Shown: in pieces, positions 1 through 7,809 of the stretch
Numbering within the stretch: position 1 is the stretch's first letter
How the letters are laid out: the number at the start of each line of letters is the position of its first letter
IMG/VR virus record: IMGVR_UViG_3300032132_000024
Location: 1-35,168 of that record
Direction: 5' to 3' (one strand)
Source of the DNA: a virus
Length of the DNA stretch: 35,168 nt
Notes under the pieces: generated by a model
Told to the model about the DNA's origin: nothing
The model's database searches: none
Seen by the model: only the letters and a program-made list of their open reading frames with translations
Made by a program: the position numbers and the translations under genes

Positions 1-127
1 CTCCGGTGTCGCAGATTGAGGGTTCAGCCCTGCTACATACTGCGATGTCGGGTGACTTAGCATCAGCCGAGAAGGCGCTTGCTACGGTCGAGGCTGGACT
101 GTCCGACGGTTCCGTTGATCTCACAAA
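1..127. repeat. Terminal direct repeat (assembly circle closure), left copy
   Basis: The first 127 bases are identical to the last 127 (35042-35168). The scaffold-protein reading frame continues across the join without interruption. An exact overlap of 127 is typical of a k-mer assembly of a circular or circularly permuted molecule, so this is probably one locus counted twice rather than a physical terminal repeat. The unique genome length would be 35,041 bp. Confidence 0.95.
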
Positions 128-131
128 CTGA
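1..131 (+). CDS. Capsid scaffolding protein, C-terminal part (continues from the right end)
   Basis: This is the 3' end of the gene that starts at 34468. Position 1 is the second base of a GCT codon whose first base is 35041. The frame stays open to a TGA at 129-131, giving a whole protein of 234 residues. This part encodes a short acidic and alanine-rich tail. Scaffold C-termini commonly contact the coat protein, which is encoded two genes downstream. The function is described in the 34468 entry. Confidence 0.85.
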   Translation, partial: PVSQIEGSALLHTAMSGDLASAEKALATVEAGLSDGSVDLTN

Positions 132-154
132 AAACAGAAAAAGGAAATATGTGT

Positions 155-610
155 ATGAAATACATACTCGCAACATTGGCCGTGCTCGGCGTGTTTGGCG
201 TCCTGTCGGCTTCTGCCGCAGTACAGTCAACCCGCGCCATCTATGCGGTTGACGGTGCTATTACGGTTATATCCACGAACAGCGCAACGACGAATACTAT
301 CGTTGACGCTGACGCGGAATTGCTGGCGGATAGCAAGTACGTCGTGACGGGTGGAGATGCCTCGACGGCTCTCCAGATTCAGCACGGCACAGCAACCAAC
401 GGGCAGACGGTAACTTTCGGTGCTGTCTACCTCGCGGCTCCAAATGTTACAGCCAACTGGACGGATGCGTTCGGTGGTGCGGCGTCAACTAACGCCCCTA
501 TCCGCTGCACGATCACCTCCAACAAAGTAGTGTTCAACGGCTTCATCGGCGTTGGTGGCGGTGCTCCGCAAACCAACCTCTCGTGGATTGCCGTCGGAAA
601 ACGCAAATAG
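155..610 (+). CDS. Secreted small protein between scaffold and coat genes (possible head decoration)
   Basis: The protein has 151 residues. ATG 155 is preferred over ATG 149 because the AAGGA at 141-145 then sits 9 nt away instead of 3. Residues 1-21 form a clear Sec signal peptide: a Lys, a hydrophobic core and an SASA/A-type cleavage site. The mature part is rich in Ala, Thr, Val and Asn, with glycine stretches, and looks like a beta-rich domain. Its place between scaffold and coat is where some phages encode decoration or stabilisation proteins. A signal peptide there is odd, because head assembly is cytoplasmic. The signal resembles those at 19527 and 20198 at DNA level (CTCGCAACA). No family is recognised, so the decoration role is inferred from position only. 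Confidence 0.8.
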   Translation: MKYILATLAVLGVFGVLSASAAVQSTRAIYAVDGAITVISTNSATTNTIVDADAELLADSKYVVTGGDASTALQIQHGTATNGQTVTFGAVYLAAPNVTANWTDAFGGAASTNAPIRCTITSNKVVFNGFIGVGGGAPQTNLSWIAVGKRK

Positions 611-643
611 AAAGCCGTAAGGCACAGAAAAGGAAAATATAAA

Positions 644-1543
644 ATGTCATACTCAAACTTCAAGCCTAGCTTAGTTCTCGCGAACTTGGTGCTGAACTTC
701 CGCAAGAACCTTCCCGGTCTTGCGTTCTGCAACACCTCGATTACGACCGGACTGAAAGCCAAAGGCACGCAGTTGGACATCAATACCCTCAACGACGCTT
801 CGGCTAACGATGTCGATGAAGGTACCGCCATGACCTACAACGAACTGGATACGACCAACAACAGCTTGACGATCACGCTGGACAAGGAAGTTCCCGTCAA
901 GATCCGCGATAACGACAAGGTGCAGATCGAATCCTCCGGGCAGAGCCTAGAGGCCGCGATTGCTGGCACCATGACGTACGCGCTGGCCGACGAGTTGGAT
1001 CAGTTGATCTTTGGTAAGTACACCGAGATTACGACCGACAACTTCGAGACTGGTTCGACCGCTTGGCAATGGGGCGCGAGTCCTACAGCCGCCGAGATCG
1101 CGAAGTTTTTCGCGTCGGTTCATAAGGACATGGACGACAACGACTGCCCGCAGCGGGGTCGTTTCATCGCTCTCCCGAATATTGCCATACAGGGCATTCG
1201 GATTGCGCATGGCACGGTCGAGACTGTCGGCGGCGACGCCGCTCGCGGTGCGAGCTCCTCGTCTATCGGCCCCATGGGCGGATTCGCTCAGGTGTTCCAA
1301 GCGCCCAACGTGGTTGAGGCCGCGTCGGTCGCTCACGGTATCGCAGGCAACATGCCTAACGTCGGAATGGGTGTGCCGGGCGGAATCGCTTGTGCCGTTC
1401 AGATCGACCCGTCGCAGATCGAAAAACTGCGTCTGGAAGGTTTCTGGGCCGACGGTATCCGCGTGCGGATCACGGCTGGAGCCAAGGTTTATCGTCCGTC
1501 CGAAATGGTGGATGTGAACCTCGACACCGACCTGCTGGCGTAA
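644..1543 (+). CDS. Major capsid (coat) protein
   Basis: The protein has 299 residues and builds the icosahedral head, probably with the HK97 fold. The identification rests on position (portal, scaffold, one small gene, then this gene), size and features typical of P22-gp5-like coats. These include an N-terminal region with an arm-like helix, a T-x-D-I-N beta segment, a long helix with an AIAGTM motif at about residues 104-112, and a C-terminal beta segment with R-V-R-I-T-A-G-A. AAGGAAAA lies 10 nt before the ATG. A very stable hairpin follows the stop, as is common after abundant coat genes. I did not see an N-terminal prohead-protease delta domain, which fits the separate scaffold gene. The call is good at the level of coat protein; the subfamily is uncertain. 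Confidence 0.85.
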   Translation: MSYSNFKPSLVLANLVLNFRKNLPGLAFCNTSITTGLKAKGTQLDINTLNDASANDVDEGTAMTYNELDTTNNSLTITLDKEVPVKIRDNDKVQIESSGQSLEAAIAGTMTYALADELDQLIFGKYTEITTDNFETGSTAWQWGASPTAAEIAKFFASVHKDMDDNDCPQRGRFIALPNIAIQGIRIAHGTVETVGGDAARGASSSSIGPMGGFAQVFQAPNVVEAASVAHGIAGNMPNVGMGVPGGIACAVQIDPSQIEKLRLEGFWADGIRVRITAGAKVYRPSEMVDVNLDTDLLA

Positions 1544-1586
1544 GCAAGCAACTTCTCCCCTCCCTACCTCCTAACAGGGACGCCCG

Positions 1587-1602
1587 CCCCGGTTCGCCGG
1601 GG
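1587..1602 (+). promoter_or_regulatory. UUCG-capped hairpin after the coat gene
   Basis: A six-base-pair GC stem, CCCCGG with CCGGGG, closes a TTCG tetraloop. Three more C-G pairs (1583-1585 with 1605-1607) can extend it across a small bulge. A weaker TCCCT/AGGGA stem lies just before it (1561-1580). No T-tract follows, so it is unlikely to be a strong intrinsic terminator. An mRNA-stabilising or attenuating element between coat and connector genes is the best guess. Confidence 0.6.
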
Positions 1603-1652
1603 TTGGGTAAGGGGTGGGGAAATCGCTAACGAAGAAAAATAGGAGTAAGGAA

Positions 1653-2006
1653 ATGGCAACGATTGAAGGACTACAGGGGGCAACGATTAGAGCGGTGGAG
1701 CGCGAGCTTGGGGCGATCGAAGACGGCTACGCTGAGGGTCAGCAGAGCAAGAAGTATCTCCGAAAGAAGGAGTACCTTGAAGGGCTGCTCGATAAGGTTT
1801 CACGCAACGAAGAATGCACCGACAGGGTGAAGATTTTCCGCGAGTACCGTGACGGCACAATTCGTCGCCGCACTTGCGCCAAGGTCGATCTTACGTGGTT
1901 CCTAGATCAGGGATACGCGCAGGACGGCGGAGACGCGCTGGAGGCCGCACCCGTCAAGACGCCCAAAAAGAAGAAGGCGACCGAGCAGGTCGAGGCGACT
2001 GACTAG
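1653..2006 (+). CDS. Small basic head-region protein, function unknown
   Basis: The protein has 117 residues. ATG 1653 is chosen because AGGAG lies 7 nt upstream; the longer frame from 1614 has no comparable site. The N-terminal half is helical and charged (E-R-E-L, then K-K-Y-L-R-K-K-E-Y-L). The middle carries paired aromatic and charged residues, and the C-terminus ends in a lysine cluster followed by an acidic tail. It lies between coat and the head-tail connector candidate and ends 2 nt before it. It may be a virion or head-completion protein, but I recognise no family. Confidence 0.7.
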   Translation: MATIEGLQGATIRAVERELGAIEDGYAEGQQSKKYLRKKEYLEGLLDKVSRNEECTDRVKIFREYRDGTIRRRTCAKVDLTWFLDQGYAQDGGDALEAAPVKTPKKKKATEQVEATD

Positions 2007-2008
2007 TC

Positions 2009-2380
2009 ATGGCGTGGACGCAGACACTTCAAGACTGCTCCGAGTATCTCGACCCGTCGAGGCACCCGCAGGGCAATGCATGGGCCGCGCTATCTAACGG
2101 CGATCAGAAGATGTGGTTCGACCGGGCGCTTATCGTACTGGAGGCCACACAGGGCCGCACGATGAACGACCCCGGCGGCACCACGAACACGGTTCAGCGT
2201 GACGACCGCGCAGTCTTCGAGCAAGCGATCTGGATGTCTGTTAATGTTCCCGTGTCCGGCCCCGGTGGGCTATCATCCCCGCGCAGCGTGGACGAGGACG
2301 CGGCAGATATGACGATGGCAGTCTCGCCAGCGGCTCTCGCGTTCATGCGCAAGAATCGCATCATGATAGACAGGGGCTAA
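2009..2380 (+). CDS. Probable head-tail connector (adaptor) protein
   Basis: The protein has 123 residues and lies between the coat region and the large minor head gene. An N-terminal helical segment starts with W-T-Q-T-L-Q-D-C-S-E-Y-L-D and includes a W-F-D-R-A-L-I-V-L helix. Together with its size this resembles small gp6-like adaptors that dock under the portal. It starts 2 nt after the previous stop, so translation is probably coupled. The role is inferred mainly from position and size. A head-closure protein or a DnaT-like structural protein are alternatives. Confidence 0.6.
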   Translation: MAWTQTLQDCSEYLDPSRHPQGNAWAALSNGDQKMWFDRALIVLEATQGRTMNDPGGTTNTVQRDDRAVFEQAIWMSVNVPVSGPGGLSSPRSVDEDAADMTMAVSPAALAFMRKNRIMIDRG

Positions 2381-2383
2381 CCC

Positions 2384-4975
2384 GTGGCCGGGGGCAACAT
2401 ACCCCGACCGAGCGGACGGCGGCAGGTTCTACTCGCGCAAGAGCGCATCGGCGCAGAGGCCATGCGCAAGGTTATACTCAAGGCCCGCAACCGCATGGAG
2501 CGCAAGATCGTTGCCGCCGTGCGCGACCAACGCTTCGCATCCGCAGCCACGCTGCGCGACACGCTATACTCCGACCTGCGCAAGGAATACATCCGCTTCG
2601 GTGGAGAGCTTGACGACTTCACGAGCAGCCGCGTATCGGCCACAGCTAAAGAGTGGCGACGTATGGCGATAGACGACTTGCCGCCCGGCCAATACAACCA
2701 GCGGTGGAAACAGTTTTCTCGTAAGTACGTTGACGACATGACGCGCATCGTGTCGCCCAAGACGGGCAAGCACATTGCCGCCGTTAATGGCCGCTTGGGT
2801 GGAATGCTGGAGCAGGATATACGCACGCTCCGCAAGGCGGTTATCGACGTCAACAGACAGGCCGCGCTGACGGGCATGACCGCCCGCGAGATTCAGAAGG
2901 AAGTCATGGGAACCGTTCTGGCTAAGAGCAATACATGGGCATTCATAGATCAGAGCGGGCGCAAGTGGAAAGCGGGCAACTATTTCAACATGCAGAACAG
3001 GACGCTGCACGCAACCGTCGCACGCGAGACAACTGTAAACGTGATGAACGAGGCGGGCGTCGATCTCGCTATCATAGAAGGCGGCGTCGTTGGTGACTCG
3101 CACCCCGGCTGCGTTGCATGGGCTGGCCGCATCGTAAGCGTGAGCGGAACCAGTACGGAATACCCGTCACTCGATGACGCCATAGCCGACGGATTGTATC
3201 ACCCTAACTGCCGCCATTATCTAGCATATGTCTCGGCATCCACGGACGCGCTTAAGAAGCAGGCCGAGGACAAGAGCGCGAACAGGATAGCGACCAAGCA
3301 GGAGCAGTTACGGCGCATTGAGGCGGACAAGATTAAGCCGCCCGTGACTCCGCCCGTTAAGCCGCCAGTAACGCCGCCCATTGCGCCGCCAACGCCGGGC
3401 GCATTTGTTCCCGCAAAGACCATTGGGGAGGCGGAGGAGTGGGCGAAGCGTAAAGGCATTGCCAAGGATATTGACTACTCCGGCATAGATGACGTGGACG
3501 TAGCCAATAAAATAAACAAGACGCTTTCCGATTTAGTTGACGAGTACGGAGTAACGCTTGACGGCGTAGGCATGACCGACCTACCTGTTGATATATTGGG
3601 GAACAGAACGCCCGCGCAGGTTTTCCGCTTTACCATAAACGACAAGCAGAAGGTATTCATGAACCTAGATTTGGAAACTTGGAAAAATAAGGCATCTCTT
3701 AAATCCGCATCGCAGAGCGTGCAGGCGGGCTGGCTTGAGTCGCCTACGTCAGGGGGGATGCTTACGCATGAATACGCGCACGCATTAGAATTTGCACACA
3801 AGGCCGACAAGGCGCGAATCGCTTCTATATATAATAAGTGGATGGAGCAAGAAAAGGCGGGCAGAGCCGGGGGCGTTCTGTCCGGGTATGGACACGCAAA
3901 CGCAACCGAAATGACGGCGGAAGCGTTCGTCCTATACGCGAAGCAAGGGGCAGAGGGGCTACGCGCCGTGGGCTTGGGGGATATGGTAAAGGTGTTTGAT
4001 GGATGGCGGCGGGGTGCCAAGGTCGCCCGCAAGGTGCCTGTAACGCCGCTGAGGCCACGATCTACGCCCAAGCCTACGCCTACCCCCGGACGCAAGAAAG
4101 CTGGCCCACGGACGGAGGAGCAATGGAAGACGGAGGCGACAGACCTGCGGAAGGAGTTAGAGAAGGCAACCCCGACTGCCGCGGAAAAGGCGGCTCTCCG
4201 TGACGCCGAGCTTAAGCACTCGAAGGTTTTGTCTGAAACAGATAAGGGGCATGACGAGTTACGGAAGCAGATCGGAAAGATACACTCAAAGGCAGACCCG
4301 GCATACAAAGCCTTTAACAAGGAATGGAACAGGCTGAACGCCCTACGTGTGAAATCATTGAGGGCGAAGGAGGCCGCGAAGCACGGGATACACCGACGCG
4401 CCCGCGGCCTGATATACCAAGACACGCCGGGAACATCCAAGGCCGGGGGCGTCTCGCCGTCCATTGTGAATAATAAGGTGCGGAATGCACAGCTAAACGA
4501 GGCGCGGGATTCATTCAACAGGATGATCGGTGCCGGAACGGAACTGGACGACGTGAAGATAAACGCAACGACGAAACGGGGCCGAGCGTATCATGTCGAG
4601 GGGCGCGGGATATACTATTCAGCGTCCGATGACATTGGCATAATCATACACGAGATGTCGCACGCGCTAGAGTACGCATCGCCCCGCGTACACCGTGAAG
4701 CCGTTGCGTTCCTCAATAGGCGCAAGAAGCCGGGCGAGAAGCTGAGGCGGCTGAAAGACCTCAAGCCGGGGAGTTCGTACAAGGCGCACGAAGTATGTTT
4801 CCCTGACGAGTTTAAGAACCCATATACGGGCAAGATTTACGGAAGCACGGCCTCGCCAAGTTCTACAGAGATTGTATCTATGGGCGTCGAGGCCATGTAC
4901 CGCAACCCGCTGAAATTCGCCAAGGACGACCCCGACTTTTTCGACTTCATATACAGGCTATTGAGGGACAGATAA
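2384..4975 (+). CDS. Minor head protein (phage_min_cap2/MuF type) with two C-terminal zincin-like domains
   Basis: The protein has 863 residues and starts at GTG 2384. The N-terminal part (about 1-300) resembles minor capsid protein 2/MuF proteins, which associate with the portal. It has a helical region, then a Cys/His-rich core with H-P-G-C at about 240-243 and H-P-N-C-R-H at about 273-278. A proline-rich linker of K-P-P-V-T-P-P type follows (about 317-340). Two separate domains then each hold an HExxH zinc-protease motif: HEYAH at 462-466 with downstream glutamates 509 and 513, and HEMSH at 756-760 with glutamates 829 and 836. A basic proline/charged linker separates them. MuF proteins carrying C-terminal effector domains are known, and an effector injected with the DNA is plausible. 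Two zincins in one chain is unusual. Zinc binding and protease activity are inferred from the motifs only. Confidence 0.8.
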   Translation: MAGGNIPRPSGRRQVLLAQERIGAEAMRKVILKARNRMERKIVAAVRDQRFASAATLRDTLYSDLRKEYIRFGGELDDFTSSRVSATAKEWRRMAIDDLPPGQYNQRWKQFSRKYVDDMTRIVSPKTGKHIAAVNGRLGGMLEQDIRTLRKAVIDVNRQAALTGMTAREIQKEVMGTVLAKSNTWAFIDQSGRKWKAGNYFNMQNRTLHATVARETTVNVMNEAGVDLAIIEGGVVGDSHPGCVAWAGRIVSVSGTSTEYPSLDDAIADGLYHPNCRHYLAYVSASTDALKKQAEDKSANRIATKQEQLRRIEADKIKPPVTPPVKPPVTPPIAPPTPGAFVPAKTIGEAEEWAKRKGIAKDIDYSGIDDVDVANKINKTLSDLVDEYGVTLDGVGMTDLPVDILGNRTPAQVFRFTINDKQKVFMNLDLETWKNKASLKSASQSVQAGWLESPTSGGMLTHEYAHALEFAHKADKARIASIYNKWMEQEKAGRAGGVLSGYGHANATEMTAEAFVLYAKQGAEGLRAVGLGDMVKVFDGWRRGAKVARKVPVTPLRPRSTPKPTPTPGRKKAGPRTEEQWKTEATDLRKELEKATPTAAEKAALRDAELKHSKVLSETDKGHDELRKQIGKIHSKADPAYKAFNKEWNRLNALRVKSLRAKEAAKHGIHRRARGLIYQDTPGTSKAGGVSPSIVNNKVRNAQLNEARDSFNRMIGAGTELDDVKINATTKRGRAYHVEGRGIYYSASDDIGIIIHEMSHALEYASPRVHREAVAFLNRRKKPGEKLRRLKDLKPGSSYKAHEVCFPDEFKNPYTGKIYGSTASPSSTEIVSMGVEAMYRNPLKFAKDDPDFFDFIYRLLRDR

Positions 4976-4976
4976 T

Positions 4977-5213
4977 ATGACAACGATAACGATAGAAGGA
5001 TTCCCGCCGCTCAAGTTCGACGGAGAGACGTGGACTTGCGAAATACAGGGTTTCGCTGATACGGCAAACGACTTCACACAAAGCGCACCCATGATCCACG
5101 ACGACTATTACCCGGACACGGATATCCTTCTTGCGCGGGAGTTGGCGGAGATCATGGGCGGCAAGGTCACGCAGCACGACCCGCCGGAAGCTATCGAGGG
5201 GCGCATTTACTAA
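4977..5213 (+). CDS. Small acidic protein, function unknown
   Basis: The protein has 78 residues and starts 1 nt after the minor head gene. It is acidic and aromatic, with short beta-like segments at the start (T-I-T-I-E-G-F) and an acidic D-D-Y-Y-P-D-T-D patch. Its stop overlaps the ATG of the next gene by one base, so it belongs to the head-tail connector operon. A head-closure role is possible from position, but no family is recognised. Confidence 0.65.
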   Translation: MTTITIEGFPPLKFDGETWTCEIQGFADTANDFTQSAPMIHDDYYPDTDILLARELAEIMGGKVTQHDPPEAIEGRIY

Positions 5214-5716
5214 TGCTCGACGTATCTATAGATCACGGGGCCGGGGATATACGCAACGCAATCCGCAAGCTGGACAGGTTAAGCACCAAGGCGGGGAGCG
5301 GAATGAAAACCGCATTGCAGCGCATCGGGTTGCGAGTCAAGGGAACCGCACAGGCGTACTGTCCAGAGTCACCGACAAAGGGGCAGTATGTCCGCACGCT
5401 CAAGACGCGCAAGACGAAGCGCAACGACTTCAACCCCGGCGCTCTGCGTAATTCTATTACGAGCAAGTTGGAAGACGAGTCTGTGTTAATATACGTGCCG
5501 TCGAACAGTCCCGGCGGGAAGTACGCCGAGAAGATACACGACGAGCGGGGGAAGACGTGGAAGCACTTGGGGCCGGGTTCCATAGCAAAGAACGTGAGCG
5601 GCAACGTGGGCGACAAGTTCATAGAGAACGCCGGACGTGACGAGCAGAGGAATTTTGAGAGAGAAATTAACGGCGTCATAGCCGACCTTATAAGGGGGTT
5701 TAATCGTGGAAATTGA
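5213..5716 (+). CDS. Tail-completion/neck protein, HK97 gp10-like
   Basis: The protein has 167 residues. It shows the pattern of the HK97-gp10/tail-completion family. A helical N-terminus is followed by a central L-R-N-S-I segment, V-P-S-N-S-P with Y-A-E-K-I-H (about residues 100-113), then G-D-K-F-I-E-N-A near 140. Such proteins sit at the neck and help join tail to head. The gene order (connector, this gene, tail terminator, tube) agrees. It overlaps the next gene by 11 nt. Confidence 0.75.
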   Translation: MLDVSIDHGAGDIRNAIRKLDRLSTKAGSGMKTALQRIGLRVKGTAQAYCPESPTKGQYVRTLKTRKTKRNDFNPGALRNSITSKLEDESVLIYVPSNSPGGKYAEKIHDERGKTWKHLGPGSIAKNVSGNVGDKFIENAGRDEQRNFEREINGVIADLIRGFNRGN

Positions 5717-6173
5717 TATTGCATGGAGCAGCGCGGAAGAGTCAGCGTTCAACGCAATCGCGGAGCATCTTAACCACACGCCGGGGCGCGAGTGTTTCCT
5801 TGGCGCAATGCCGGACAGCATGACGAACGTGTGGATGTTCACCAGCGGCGGCGGGGGCGATGCCGACGTTACGGAGATCATGGCCGGGACGGTCGCGTGT
5901 TATGATGAACTCGTAATGGACGCAACCGCAGAGTGCCGATACGAGACGCGGCGTATGTGTCAGGATTGGGCGATGTCCATTCTTCAACTACTCCGCGACG
6001 GCGTAGAGGACGCGACGACGACCAACCTGCACCACGTCGGGAATATACATATGCTCAACCCGACAGGGCTACCGACAGACCCGACGCCCGCAGCGTTCGG
6101 TGATGGTGTCGAGGCGTGGACGTGTTCGATCCCGTTTCAACTGGTATTCAGAACGAGCGCAGATTTGGGGTAG
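5706..6173 (+). CDS. Probable tail terminator protein
   Basis: The protein has 155 residues and starts at GTG 5706 inside the end of the neck gene. Size and place (after a gp10-like protein, shortly before the tail tube) fit the gpU/gp11-like tail terminator that caps the tube. The sequence mixes helix and strand and ends in a strand-like segment (W-T-C-S-I-P-F-Q-L-V-F) often seen at the end of such proteins. The family assignment is by context, not by a diagnostic motif. Confidence 0.55.
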   Translation: MEIDIAWSSAEESAFNAIAEHLNHTPGRECFLGAMPDSMTNVWMFTSGGGGDADVTEIMAGTVACYDELVMDATAECRYETRRMCQDWAMSILQLLRDGVEDATTTNLHHVGNIHMLNPTGLPTDPTPAAFGDGVEAWTCSIPFQLVFRTSADLG

Positions 6174-6176
6174 AAG

Positions 6177-6317
6177 ATGGGAGACGCGGGGAGGCAATAC
6201 AGGGGAGGCGTTAAGGTTGCGCGTCGGTGCATGGGGTTGGCCCTCATGCCGTTTGCGCTGCTGCTGCTTGCTGCTGTGTTGACCATAGACAAGATAATGC
6301 AAAGGGGGTCGAAGTGA
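6177..6317 (+). CDS. Mini membrane protein, function unknown
   Basis: The protein has 46 residues. A basic N-terminus (R-Q-Y-R-G-G-V-K-V-A-R-R) leads into one hydrophobic segment at about 19-37, then a short charged tail. The start lies 3 nt after the tail-terminator stop, and the stop overlaps the GTG of the next gene. This tight packing supports it as a real gene. A membrane protein inside the tail operon is unexpected. No function is assigned. Confidence 0.5.
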   Translation: MGDAGRQYRGGVKVARRCMGLALMPFALLLLAAVLTIDKIMQRGSK

Positions 6318-6988
6318 GCAAGGGCAGAACGATTGTTATTCTCGGCATGGGGCATAGCTCCATGGTGCGCTCGCACGGTATCAAGGCACACATCCCGGAT
6401 GGCGCGGAAGTGTGGGGTTTGAACAACGGGTATCTATGCTTTCCCGATCTAGCGGACGGCGGCTGGTCGCGCTTCTATGAGTTGCACTCGTGGAACTATC
6501 TGAAAACGTGGGACGCATCCACGCCCAACGGCCCGCCCGTCGATCACTTCAAAGAACTCGCGGACTTGCGCTGCGAGGTTTGCGTATCGGAGCCGTTGCC
6601 GCTGGTGCCGAATCAAACCGTCATAAATTGGGGTGAAGTTTTCGACAAGCTCGGCACGAATTATTTCCTAGGCTCGCCGTCTATGATGCTAGCGCACGCA
6701 CTATATGAGCATTCAGAAGGTGCAGAAATTGACCAGATAATAACATATGGAATCGACACAAACGACGGCAGACACGCACAGCAGCGCCACAGTTGGGCGT
6801 ACTGGTTGGCGCATTGTGGAAATGCTGGTATAATCTTTGGCGGTACAGCTTGCGCATTCATGGAGGAGTCAGACAACGATATCGGGCTTCAAGGAATGCG
6901 CGAGAAAACGGGGCGCTATATGGTCGAATCGGATCAGCGCCGAAACATGATAAACATAGCCGACGACCTAGAGGCGCGGCAGGCATGA
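6314..6988 (+). CDS. Rossmann-like phage protein, enzyme of unknown substrate
   Basis: The protein has 224 residues from GTG 6314, which follows GGGGG and overlaps the previous stop. The upstream extension of this frame is Cys/Ala-rich and belongs to the 46-residue gene in another frame. The N-terminus T-I-V-I-L-G-M-G-H-S is a classic beta-loop of a Rossmann fold. E-V-W-G-L-N-N-G and F-Y-E-L-H-S follow, and a later strand has I-I-T-Y-G-I-D. Similar proteins occur in phage structural regions and resemble the MptE/DUF115-like group, but no substrate is known. It may modify virion or host components. Fold call moderate, function unknown. Confidence 0.6.
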   Translation: MSKGRTIVILGMGHSSMVRSHGIKAHIPDGAEVWGLNNGYLCFPDLADGGWSRFYELHSWNYLKTWDASTPNGPPVDHFKELADLRCEVCVSEPLPLVPNQTVINWGEVFDKLGTNYFLGSPSMMLAHALYEHSEGAEIDQIITYGIDTNDGRHAQQRHSWAYWLAHCGNAGIIFGGTACAFMEESDNDIGLQGMREKTGRYMVESDQRRNMINIADDLEARQA

Positions 6989-6998
6989 GGTTATTGAT

Positions 6999-7682
6999 AT
7001 GAGTTTTTCAGCGGATACAGATTACTGGTCGTTTGCGGACACAGAGGTTCTTCTCGTTTCCAGCACACAAGACAAATCCACCAGCGAAGCGCAGGCGATG
7101 GATGAGAACGCCGACGTTTCCGCATCCTCCATTTACGACACCATAACGACCCGCACGGTTGAATATGTGACGTGCAGCGATACAGGGCTGCTGTTCTACG
7201 ACACGACATCGAGCAAAGACTTCCGCATCGGCAAAGTCATCTCGTCTCATGTCATAACGGGCATTACCGTTACTACGTCGAACACGGCCCGCCCGCGCAT
7301 AACGATCACCGGGGAATCATGCCCTTCGGTTGACGGCGACGTGCGGAAGATCGACACGAGCGATCTGGAGATCGCCGGATCACGCGCTGCAACCAAGTTC
7401 GGCGCAACGGTTGATACTGTCACGAAGTTGAACGGCTCAAGCTGTACCGTGAGCGGAACCGTGACACGCGAAGCGGGGACGACGGGCAGCACGGCTTGTG
7501 CCGATGTCCACACCGGGCGCGTGGAGGCGTCGAACGATTTCGTCGGCGTAACCGGGAATCCGGGCGCAGCCGTGGACACGGGATGGACGGTTAATTCTCC
7601 AGTTAGCCGCAGCGACGAGAACACCGGATATTCTACCGGATCAATCGGCGTGTTTAAGAACGTCGCAAGCACGGCCAGCTAA
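6999..7682 (+). CDS. Major tail tube protein (probable)
   Basis: The protein has 227 residues, is rich in Thr, Ser, Val and Asp and has almost no long helix. This beta-sandwich composition is typical of siphophage tube proteins. It sits between the neck/terminator genes and the assembly-protein and tape-measure genes, where the tube gene normally lies. The C-terminal part carries T-G-S-I-G-V-F-K-N-V. The assignment rests on synteny and composition; I see no unique motif. Confidence 0.65.
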   Translation: MSFSADTDYWSFADTEVLLVSSTQDKSTSEAQAMDENADVSASSIYDTITTRTVEYVTCSDTGLLFYDTTSSKDFRIGKVISSHVITGITVTTSNTARPRITITGESCPSVDGDVRKIDTSDLEIAGSRAATKFGATVDTVTKLNGSSCTVSGTVTREAGTTGSTACADVHTGRVEASNDFVGVTGNPGAAVDTGWTVNSPVSRSDENTGYSTGSIGVFKNVASTAS

Positions 7683-7683
7683 C

Positions 7684-7809
7684 ATGTCAGGCAAGGATTA
7701 TACCGAAGTTCTGACGCCCCCCGCGAAGGAACCGAAGAAGGGCGGGGAGGAAAAGCATGGGCCAGAGCGTAAGAGACAGTCTGCACCCGATAGCGAAAAC
7801 ACAGATTGA
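7684..7809 (+). CDS. Very small charged ORF between tube and assembly protein
   Basis: The ORF has 41 codons and starts 1 nt after the tube stop. The product is hydrophilic, rich in Lys, Glu and Pro, and its last 53 nt overlap the start of the 7757 gene in another frame. Many siphophages have two overlapping tail-assembly frames here, often linked by frameshifting. This ORF is much shorter than usual, and the 7757 gene has its own strong GGGAGGAA site. It may simply be a translational coupler. Confidence 0.3.
   Translation: MSGKDYTEVLTPPAKEPKKGGEEKHGPERKRQSAPDSENTD

Noticed and set aside
1-127. The 127-bp terminal repeat as a physical phage terminus
   Set aside because: The length equals a common assembler k-mer size and a gene crosses the join in frame, so circular closure is the simpler reading. 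Real short direct termini cannot be excluded without read-start analysis.
3475-4518. Minus-strand ORF of 347 codons
   Set aside because: It is antisense to the MuF-like gene, rich in Ser/Arg/Cys, with no ribosome site or partner genes on that strand.
7684-7809. Programmed frameshift between the 7684 ORF and the 7757 tail gene
   Set aside because: No convincing slippery heptamer in the 53-nt overlap, and the 7757 start has its own strong ribosome site.
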